This document shows, one piece after another, positions 1 through 5,031 of a stretch of DNA of 5,031 nt. The translations under genes were made by a program, and so were the position numbers. The DNA is from Phycisphaeraceae bacterium (GTDB lineage: Bacteria; Planctomycetota; Phycisphaerae; Phycisphaerales; Phycisphaeraceae). How positions within the stretch are numbered: position 1 is the stretch's first letter; every line of letters begins with the position of its first letter. The notes under the pieces are model-generated. The model was not told the origin of the DNA and searched no databases. It saw only the letters and a list, made by a program, of their open reading frames with translations. Location of the stretch: assembly GCA_016763955.1 (NCBI GenBank), contig JAESSU010000557.1:1-5031 (forward strand), written 5' to 3'.

Positions 1-54
1 AAAAATCAGGAAAATTTCGTTTCGTTATCAGTCACGCGGTTTAATTTTTTGAGC

Positions 55-1026
55 TTAAATTACACGACGCATTAATTGCTCGTAATAGCGTTTTACTGTC
101 GGCAACAGACTTACTTCTATTGGTTGATTAGTAGAGGGGTTGCTAATTTCCTTCATTTCGTTAAAGAAGCGCGTTTGAAATTTTTCTTGATGCTGACTTA
201 GATAGGCGCAAAACTTTTCAAAGCGCTTAATCACTATATTATCCGGTTGGCAGGTAGCTAATTTCATTAGCTCAAAAGAATGACTAAGTAACACATAAGA
301 TTGCCAGTGATGTGCGTAAGCATGATTCATGCTTGATTTGAGCTCTGCAAATGAGCATGCCGTTAATTGTGTATGACGTCTCTTACCTAAACCATCAATA
401 AACGTAGTCATGGGTACTTCTGTCACCTCTGCAAATGACTCCGGCTGATGGATATCAGAAAATGCTGCTATTTCGCATTCAGGAATACAGTAATTGTAAC
501 TTGAGTCTATGGTTAGGCCATTTGCCTGTACTGCGCGTAAGGTGTCGTCATTGGCGCCAAATGAGCCCGCGCGAAAAGCGGTTAAATTTTTGCAGCCTGA
601 ATTTTTTAAAAGGTTGATCCCGATAGAAATTAATTCACGCTGTTCCTCGAATGTAAAATACTTAAGATGTTCTCTTTTGTTATTAATATGTGGGAAAATA
701 ACTTTATTAGATTCATCAGTCCATTCAGGGTGTAGATGTAGTTCTACACTTTGATTGGCGTCGAGAATTAATCCGACGACTTCGTCTAAATAGCTTTTTC
801 CAAAGCGCATTGAAAACAAGGGTTCGACAAAAAATACGGCTTTTAAACCATGCTCATTTAATAGTTTCAGTTGGAAGGGTAGGCCATAGTCACCTTTAGA
901 GGTGCGGCCATAAATGTAGTTGCTGAATGCTTGAGGAAATTTCTCGTCTATATTGTTCCACCCACCACACCAGGTTTCTGTGTCTACAGTGATATACACG
1001 TTAAGAGGGGATCTTGAGCTAGACAT
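55..1026 (-). CDS. NodB-like polysaccharide deacetylase-family protein
   Basis: A 323-residue protein, complete, ATG to TAA. It has the motif order of the NodB/carbohydrate esterase 4 fold: a first beta-strand ending in an acidic motif (VYITVDTETW, residues 10-19), a histidine motif ELHLHPEW (95-102), an arginine motif FRAGSFGAN (151-159), and a late LLSHSF strand (246-251) that would place H249 near the active site. Family members are metal-dependent hydrolases that remove N- or O-acetyl groups from glycans. By analogy D15 would be the catalytic base and H97/H99 would bind metal; this is inference. The usual second aspartate of motif 1 is absent: the sequence reads D-T-E-T, so E17 may stand in, as in the DVEDW-type branch. 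There is no signal peptide or membrane segment, so it is probably cytoplasmic, acting perhaps on a lipid-linked or nucleotide-linked sugar. It is transcribed away from thiS and has no visible polysaccharide cluster beside it. No other in-frame start lies between this ATG and an upstream in-frame TAA. The Shine-Dalgarno is weak. The family is fairly sure; the substrate is unknown. Confidence 0.8.
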   Translation of the reverse strand: MSSSRSPLNVYITVDTETWCGGWNNIDEKFPQAFSNYIYGRTSKGDYGLPFQLKLLNEHGLKAVFFVEPLFSMRFGKSYLDEVVGLILDANQSVELHLHPEWTDESNKVIFPHINNKREHLKYFTFEEQRELISIGINLLKNSGCKNLTAFRAGSFGANDDTLRAVQANGLTIDSSYNYCIPECEIAAFSDIHQPESFAEVTEVPMTTFIDGLGKRRHTQLTACSFAELKSSMNHAYAHHWQSYVLLSHSFELMKLATCQPDNIVIKRFEKFCAYLSQHQEKFQTRFFNEMKEISNPSTNQPIEVSLLPTVKRYYEQLMRRVI

Positions 1027-1159
1027 TGCTGTATACGCGAACCATTTTAATGGGCTTTATCCTAGCAACATTCTAGTACTAAAATAGCGCCAGAAGTCAC
1101 AGACTGTTCTGTTAACGTTGTACAATCTCTGATGGGAAGAGGGAAATAAATTAACGACT
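1027..1159. promoter_or_regulatory. Divergent intergenic region, deacetylase gene / thiS
   Basis: This 133-base AT-rich gap must hold promoters for both outward-facing genes. On the plus strand TACAAT at 1121-1126 is a fair -10 element for thiS, giving a leader of roughly 25-30 bases; I see no good -35 at the right distance. On the minus strand a TAGAAT lies about 45 bases above the deacetylase start, with a poor GTGACT match 19 bases further up. I could not recognise a thi-box/TPP riboswitch here, and the leader from the candidate start site would be too short to hold one. The promoter positions are inference. Confidence 0.35.
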
Positions 1160-1360
1160 ATGCAAATTGTACTCAACGGACAGGCCAAACAGGTTGTTGA
1201 CCAGTGCTCTATATCAAAGATATTAGAAATTCTAGAAATGCAAAACCGCAGAGTGGCTGTAGAAGTTAATCAGGAAGTCATTCCGCGCGCACAACATATC
1301 TCCTTTATACTGTCTACTGGTGACCAAGTTGAGATTATTCAAGCAGTCGGTGGTGGCTAA
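1160..1360 (+). CDS. thiS: ThiS, sulfur carrier for thiamine thiazole synthesis
   Basis: A 66-residue ubiquitin-like (beta-grasp) protein of normal ThiS length. It opens with MQIVLNGQ, as ThiS proteins do, and has the typical mid-region [12 protein letters not shown] (33-44) and the required C-terminal di-glycine in AVGGG (62-66). In the known pathway ThiF or an equivalent adenylates the terminal glycine, which is then converted to a thiocarboxylate. That group donates the sulfur of the thiazole ring in the reaction run by ThiG. thiG follows 53 bases downstream on the same strand, which supports both the identity and an operon. A purine-rich stretch GGAAGAGGGA (1135-1144) sits about 15 bases before the ATG, rather far for a Shine-Dalgarno, so initiation may be weak. 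No thiF is present in the window. Confidence 0.93.
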   Translation: MQIVLNGQAKQVVDQCSISKILEILEMQNRRVAVEVNQEVIPRAQHISFILSTGDQVEIIQAVGGG

Positions 1361-1413
1361 TAGATAGTGACTAGTGAGACTTTATCAACCAAATTATAAA
1401 AGAAATTAAACCA

Positions 1414-2211
1414 GTGGAAATTACACAAACTGCCTGGAAAATGGGTGAGCGCAGCTTTAATTCGCGACTACTAGTAGGCACAGGCAAATATAAAGATTTT
1501 ACCCAAACTCGCGAAGCCATTGTTGCTAGTGGCGCTGAAATAGTCACAGTAGCATTACGTCGGACCAATATTGGTCAGGAGGCTGGCCAGCCAAATTTAC
1601 TGGATTATATTCCCGTCGACGAATTTACTATTTTGCCAAATACAGCCGGTTGCTTTAGCAGTGATGATGCTGTGCGGGTATGTAAATTAGGACGAGAGTT
1701 ACTTGATGGGCATTCCTTAGTCAAACTTGAAGTGCTAGCCGATAAAACCACACTGTTTCCCAATGTTATCGATACTTTGAAAGCGGCGGAAATTTTAGTC
1801 AAAGATGGATTTGATGTGATGGTGTATACCAATGATGATCCGATTATTGCTAAAACCTTAGAGGATATTGGTTGTGCCTCTATTATGCCGTTAGCCGCAC
1901 CGATAGGTTCAGGCTTAGGAATACGCAATCCCTATAACATCGTCACCATTATTGAGAATGCAAATGTGCCTGTGATTGTCGATGCGGGCGTAGGTACAGC
2001 ATCGGATGCTGCCATTGCCATGGAATTGGGATGTGAAGGTGTATTAATGAATACAGCAATTGCGGAAGCGACCCATCCGGTCACGATGGCGACAGCTATG
2101 AACCATGCGATAGTGGCTGGACGCCTGGCCTATTTGGCAGGGCGCATGCCTAAACGGAGGTTTGCATCAGCTTCTTCACCGATTGAAGACACTATTTCTG
2201 CACAGCGTTGA
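1414..2211 (+). CDS. thiG: ThiG, thiazole synthase
   Basis: A 265-residue cytoplasmic TIM-barrel enzyme, full length for the family. It condenses 1-deoxy-D-xylulose 5-phosphate, dehydroglycine and the sulfur of ThiS thiocarboxylate into the thiazole phosphate moiety of thiamine. Visible family marks are [12 protein letters not shown] (17-28), VALRRTNIG (46-54), LPNTAGC (74-80), LVKLEVLAD (102-110) with K104 as the Schiff-base lysine, and VMVYTNDDP (135-143). GSGLGI (165-170), [11 protein letters not shown] (190-200) and LMNTAIA (211-217) supply the phosphate and substrate contacts (G165, A191-G192, N213-T214 by alignment to the family spacing). The start chosen is GTG at 1414, which gives a short N-terminal extension like that of Pseudomonas ThiG. 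An in-frame ATG at 1441 (MGERSF) is the alternative; neither has a strong ribosome site. The gene follows thiS and overlaps trmB, so the three are probably one transcript. The partner that makes dehydroglycine (ThiO or ThiH) is not in the window. Confidence 0.96.
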   Translation: MEITQTAWKMGERSFNSRLLVGTGKYKDFTQTREAIVASGAEIVTVALRRTNIGQEAGQPNLLDYIPVDEFTILPNTAGCFSSDDAVRVCKLGRELLDGHSLVKLEVLADKTTLFPNVIDTLKAAEILVKDGFDVMVYTNDDPIIAKTLEDIGCASIMPLAAPIGSGLGIRNPYNIVTIIENANVPVIVDAGVGTASDAAIAMELGCEGVLMNTAIAEATHPVTMATAMNHAIVAGRLAYLAGRMPKRRFASASSPIEDTISAQR

Positions 2212-2900
2212 AACAACAAGATGCGCCACCACTGCGAACCATCCGTAGCTTCGTTATTCGCGAAGGTCGATTTACAAGCGCGCAAAAAAAAGCATTTGCT
2301 GACTTGTGGCCAAAGTATGGAATACCAAGTGAAGACATCGAAACGCTTGTTCCTAATGAGTGGTTTGCTAATAGTCAGCCACTTATTCTCGATGTAGGCT
2401 TTGGCAGCGGTGACTCGCTGGTATCATTGGCGCAGCAACGACCCGATTTAAACTTTATTGGAGTAGAAGTTTATCGGCCTGGTATCGGTGCTGTGCTTCA
2501 AAAAATTGAACAACAAGAGTTGGACAATGTGCGTGTCATTAATGCTGATGTCATGCAGCTGTTAAGGTCTAAATTTACTGCTGATTTGTTACTGGGTGTC
2601 ATGCTTTGGTTTCCAGATCCCTGGCCTAAGACCAAACATCACAAGCGAAGGCTGGTTCAAGAAGCATTTTTACAAGAGCTGGTAAGAGTCATGCAGTCCC
2701 AAGGGATTTTACATCTTGCCAGTGATTGGCATCCCTACGTGAAGTTTATGCTGAAACATGTTGGCAAGGTAGGAAACTTTATGCTGACAGACTCGCTTAA
2801 AAACCCATTACAGCTCGATCGCCCCCCCACGCGTTTTGAGCAGCGTGGGTTGCGAATTGGACATAAAGTCACAGATTTAATTTATAAGCTACAAAAATAA
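2208..2900 (+). CDS. trmB: TrmB, tRNA (guanine-N7)-methyltransferase
   Basis: A 230-residue class I SAM-dependent methyltransferase that makes 7-methylguanosine at position 46 in the variable loop of tRNA. The N-terminal block [12 protein letters not shown] (10-21) is typical of TrmB. The SAM site is [11 protein letters not shown] (61-71), followed by [10 protein letters not shown] (83-92) and INADV (111-115). The family signature is [15 protein letters not shown] (134-148), with D137 at the catalytic position, and the C-terminal [12 protein letters not shown] motif is also present. The usual residue after PDPW is histidine; here it is proline, a minor variation. The start is TTG, overlapping the thiG stop as TTGA. 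In this frame an upstream TGA at 2184-2186 leaves TTG at 2208 as the only usual start codon before the conserved block. With no clear Shine-Dalgarno, translation is probably coupled to termination of thiG. Runs of eight A (2284-2291) and seven C (2822-2828) lie inside the gene, but the frame is intact. Confidence 0.95.
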   Translation: MKQQDAPPLRTIRSFVIREGRFTSAQKKAFADLWPKYGIPSEDIETLVPNEWFANSQPLILDVGFGSGDSLVSLAQQRPDLNFIGVEVYRPGIGAVLQKIEQQELDNVRVINADVMQLLRSKFTADLLLGVMLWFPDPWPKTKHHKRRLVQEAFLQELVRVMQSQGILHLASDWHPYVKFMLKHVGKVGNFMLTDSLKNPLQLDRPPTRFEQRGLRIGHKVTDLIYKLQK

Positions 2901-2938
2901 CTGGCGTTGCTTGCAGCTTTTGTTGATTTAACGGATAC
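2901..2938. terminator. Convergent gap, possible weak terminator
   Basis: trmB and the sulP gene converge on only 38 bases. On the plus strand GTTG-CTTG-CAGC (2906-2917) can form a four-pair stem with one G-T pair, directly followed by TTTTGTT. This has the layout of an intrinsic terminator, but the stem is too short to trust. On the minus strand nothing better is seen. If termination is not efficient here, the two transcripts would overlap at their 3' ends. Confidence 0.25.
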
Positions 2939-4732
2939 CTAGGTTATATTTTCAGGCAAACTCTTCATGCCGCAGGCCGGACAGTTTTCCTGGGTGGATA
3001 ATGGGCAGCTATCTTCCTGACAACCTTCAATTTTGCTCCACGCATAGTCAATCGCTTGTTGCTCGGTATGACAAAAGTGGTCCATCCACGCTTCACTAGC
3101 AAAGCCGGTGCGTAAAAACACATCCATGACTTGTTTCTTAGTGCGGCAGAATAAGAATTCAATGCCTAGACTGTGCAGCCTGACAGCAAGATGGTGCAAC
3201 ATTTCTTCACCGGTTGCATCAATCTCGTTAATTCCCTCGGCGTCAATAATAATGAACTTTAAGTCTGGTTTAGAGGCAACTCGTTCTAGCACTTTTTCTT
3301 CAAAATAACCGGTATTGGCAAAAAATAGCGATCCGTCAAATCTCAAGATAGCAATCTTAGGGCAAGTTTTAAGAATATTTGCTTCCGCATCGCCGAGGCT
3401 ACCATCGCTTTGCATCGCAAGCACTACGATTCTAGGTCGCATAGTGCGATACATATATAAGCCCATAGAAAGGATGACGCCAACTAAGATACTTTTCTCT
3501 AAGTGTGGAGCCCACAATAAGGTCAGTGCAAAAGTGATCATGGCGACAATTGCGTCATGCTTTTGAACGCGCCATGCATATTTAATCGGCTTGAATTTGA
3601 TCAAGTTGAATACCGCAAGAATAATCACCGCCGCCAAGGTAGGTTGGGGAAGGTGGTATAACAATGGCGTTAAGAACAACAAAGTGATCATCACCAATAA
3701 GCCACTCGAAATGGCAGCGAATCCTGTTTTAGCTCCGGCACTTAAGTTAATCGCAGAACGCGAAAACGAGCCTGAAACCGCATAGCCTTGGAATAAACTA
3801 GAGGTAATGTTAGCAAGACCTTGACCGACTAAGCCTTGATTAGCGTCTAGACGTTGGCGAGTTTGTGCCGCAATTGCTTTGGCTACTGAGATGGCTTCGG
3901 TAAAACCGATTAGACCTATGGCGATGGCACTGGCAATCAGTTGAGCGGCAACGGACATATCTATTTCAGGAAATGAAAACGCAGGTAGCCCTTGAGGGAT
4001 AGCGCCAACCACCTTGCCCCCACTTTCCTCGTATTTTAATAGCCAAGATGCCACGGTCGTAATGGCTACCGCCGCTAATACCCCCGGTATTTTGGGAGCG
4101 AATTTCTTGAGTAAGATCATTAATGCTAATGCACTCACACTATAGGCCACGGTAGGCCAATGGGTGTAGTGGTAGACTTGCTCTACGATGCGCCACACGG
4201 TTTCATAATGATGTTCTGCGCGTTCTGCAGTGACACCGAATAATTTACCTAGTTGCGAAGTGGCAATAATTATTGCAGCACCGTTGGTGAAGCCAACGAC
4301 AATAGGGTGTGATAAAAAATCTACGAAAAATCCGAGTTGGAGTAATCCTAGGGATAGTTGAAATATGCCCACCATTAAGGCAAGCATAACGGCATAGGCC
4401 GCGTATTGGGTCGGATCTGCAGATGCAAAAGGGGCCAGTGCCGCCGCTGTTAACAAGGAAACAATCGCGACCGGTCCAGTATGTACTTGTCGAGATGACC
4501 CCATTAAAGAGGCAATGATCACCGGTAAAAATGAGGCGTATAAACCGTAATATGGCGGTAACCCTGCCAGCTGAGCATAGGCCATTGATTGGGGGATTAG
4601 CACTAAGGCGACAGTTACCCCAGCAATAAGATCTGCTTTAAGAACCTTAGGGTCCTTGAGTTCATAAATCCATTCACGAAAAGGTAGAAAACGTTTAATG
4701 AGTCTCTGCGACACGAGATTTAATAAGTTCAA
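2939..4732 (-). CDS. SulP/SLC26-family anion transporter with STAS domain
   Basis: A 597-residue inner-membrane protein of normal SulP length. The N-terminal transport core spans about residues 32-430 and is strongly hydrophobic, as expected for the family's 14-helix, two-fold inverted-repeat fold. It carries the signature LIPQSMAYA followed by GLPPYYGLYASFLP (45-70), then HTGPVAIVSLL (84-94), E279 in the TEAISVA segment, and GSFSRSAIN (321-329). The C-terminal STAS domain covers about 458-568, with DAEGINEIDATG (497-508) as its hallmark loop. Family members move sulfate, bicarbonate, chloride or dicarboxylates, usually with sodium or protons; the sequence does not settle which. No sulfate-assimilation or carbonic anhydrase gene is adjacent. 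After STAS comes a 29-residue tail with cysteines at 571, 576, 584 and 587. The start is TTG, chosen because AAGAAGGA lies at ideal spacing before it and the reading begins just ahead of the conserved N-terminus. Confidence 0.93.
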   Translation of the reverse strand: MNLLNLVSQRLIKRFLPFREWIYELKDPKVLKADLIAGVTVALVLIPQSMAYAQLAGLPPYYGLYASFLPVIIASLMGSSRQVHTGPVAIVSLLTAAALAPFASADPTQYAAYAVMLALMVGIFQLSLGLLQLGFFVDFLSHPIVVGFTNGAAIIIATSQLGKLFGVTAERAEHHYETVWRIVEQVYHYTHWPTVAYSVSALALMILLKKFAPKIPGVLAAVAITTVASWLLKYEESGGKVVGAIPQGLPAFSFPEIDMSVAAQLIASAIAIGLIGFTEAISVAKAIAAQTRQRLDANQGLVGQGLANITSSLFQGYAVSGSFSRSAINLSAGAKTGFAAISSGLLVMITLLFLTPLLYHLPQPTLAAVIILAVFNLIKFKPIKYAWRVQKHDAIVAMITFALTLLWAPHLEKSILVGVILSMGLYMYRTMRPRIVVLAMQSDGSLGDAEANILKTCPKIAILRFDGSLFFANTGYFEEKVLERVASKPDLKFIIIDAEGINEIDATGEEMLHHLAVRLHSLGIEFLFCRTKKQVMDVFLRTGFASEAWMDHFCHTEQQAIDYAWSKIEGCQEDSCPLSTQENCPACGMKSLPENIT

Positions 4733-4738
4733 CGAAAA

Positions 4739-4746
4739 TCCTTCTT
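4739..4746 (-). promoter_or_regulatory. Strong ribosome binding site deciding the sulP TTG start
   Basis: Read on the minus strand, AAGAAGGA is followed by six bases (TTTTCG) and then TTG. This is the best Shine-Dalgarno in the window and supports TTG at 4730-4732 as the true start, since no in-frame ATG is close by. Confidence 0.8.
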
Positions 4747-4958
4747 AACTGACTTAGTCTTGTAACTGTTGTGAGGTTTTAACGGGTCTTGAATCTATAT
4801 AAGGCAATAACTATTGATAAATAATTGCTTAGCTCCAGAGTTGCGAATTCTAGCATATTTCACACGCTTTATGGTTTTGTAGGCATACTGGTTTGGGCTA
4901 TTCTTTAGGGCGCTTAGTCTGCTTGGGTCTGACTAAATTATCCTTAAAATATAAAAGC

Positions 4959-4962
4959 AGGG
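4959..4962 (+). promoter_or_regulatory. Ribosome binding site of the aldo/keto reductase gene
   Basis: AGGG lies six bases before ATG at 4969. An in-frame TAA at 4945-4947 rules out a much longer N-terminus, and no other usual start codon lies between that stop and the ATG. Confidence 0.6.
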
Positions 4963-4968
4963 CTATCT

Positions 4969-5031
4969 ATGGATTACGATTATCTCGGTGCTTCCGATCT
5001 TAAGGTGAGCAAAATTTGTTTGGGAACCATG
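4969..5031 (+). CDS. Aldo/keto reductase, N-terminal fragment (cut by window end)
   Basis: Only the first 21 codons are inside the window, and the frame is still open at the last base. They read MDYDYLGASDLKVSKICLGT followed by M. This matches the opening of aldo/keto reductases of the Tas/YajO-like type: a short beta-hairpin with a Y-x-x-L-G-x-S-x-L-x-V-S pattern, then the first barrel strand ending in LGTM. Full proteins of this type are usually about 310-350 residues and reduce aldehydes or ketones with NADPH in the cytoplasm. The catalytic tetrad (Asp, Tyr, Lys, His) would lie beyond the window, so activity cannot be judged. The start is ATG with an AGGG ribosome site. It is transcribed away from sulP and may share a regulatory region with it. 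Confidence 0.8.
   Translation, partial: MDYDYLGASDLKVSKICLGTM

Larger units (their letters stand above)
4733..4968. promoter_or_regulatory. Divergent AT-rich intergenic region, sulP / aldo-keto reductase
   Basis: This 236-base gap separates two divergently transcribed genes and should carry both promoters. For the plus strand, TTGTAG (4877-4882) and TATTCT (4899-4904) with a 16-base spacer are a plausible but imperfect sigma-70 pair. A TATAAA at 4950-4955 is too close to the start codon to serve well as a -10. For the minus strand, TATATA (4796-4801) is a possible -10 without a good -35. A small dyad, CAATA-AC-TATTG (4805-4816), lies just upstream of that element and could be an operator. 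I see no RNA gene or further reading frame here. Confidence 0.35.

Noticed and set aside
1..54. Terminator downstream of the deacetylase gene
   Set aside because: There are short A/T runs and a TTTCG direct repeat but no GC-rich stem followed by a T-run on the minus strand.
435..754. Plus-strand reading frames inside the deacetylase gene
   Set aside because: They lie antisense to a gene with clear protein motifs and encode nothing recognisable.
1019..1045. Eight-codon minus-strand reading frame overlapping the deacetylase start, as a leader peptide
   Set aside because: The only purine-rich site (AGGA) is about 14 bases from its ATG, too far to drive it, and frames this short occur by chance.
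1365..1373. TAGT-G-ACTA palindrome between thiS and thiG as a terminator or processing site
   Set aside because: A four-base arm with a one-base loop cannot form a useful hairpin, and no T-run follows.
1371..1928. Minus-strand reading frames opposite thiG
   Set aside because: Antisense to strongly conserved thiG sequence; no family features.
2965..3785. Reading frames on both strands within the sulP gene
   Set aside because: All overlap the well-supported transporter and STAS coding sequence in other frames, with no recognisable domains.

Overview
The window looks like ordinary chromosomal DNA from a gammaproteobacterium of moderate to low G+C (judged by eye, not computed). The main clue is the block thiS-thiG-trmB, an order also found in gammaproteobacteria such as Pseudomonas. 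ThiG in particular reads like a pseudomonad or related gammaproteobacterial protein, including its N-terminal extension. I cannot name the genus. I saw no tRNA, rRNA, insertion sequence, CRISPR array, phage gene or attachment site.

Layout from left to right. (1) A minus-strand gene for a NodB-like polysaccharide deacetylase-family protein (55-1026), with no visible signal peptide. (2) A 133-base divergent intergenic region. (3) A plus-strand group: thiS (1160-1360), thiG (1414-2211, GTG start) and trmB (2208-2900, TTG start overlapping the thiG stop). (4) A 38-base convergent gap. (5) A minus-strand SulP/SLC26-family anion transporter with a C-terminal STAS domain and a short cysteine-rich tail (2939-4732, TTG start behind a strong Shine-Dalgarno). 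(6) A 236-base divergent AT-rich intergenic region. (7) The first 21 codons of an aldo/keto reductase on the plus strand, cut by the window end.

How the genes relate. ThiS and ThiG work together. ThiS carries sulfur as a C-terminal thiocarboxylate, and ThiG uses it to build the thiazole phosphate half of thiamine from 1-deoxy-D-xylulose 5-phosphate and dehydroglycine. The other genes this pathway needs (thiF or its equivalent, thiO/thiH, thiE, thiC, thiD) are not in the window. TrmB, which makes m7G46 in tRNA, is coupled to thiG by position, not by pathway. The deacetylase, transporter and reductase have no evident link to these genes or to each other.

I found no undescribed system. The points most worth a second look are modest: the four-cysteine tail on the SulP protein, the altered metal-site motif of the deacetylase, and the non-ATG starts of thiG, trmB and sulP.
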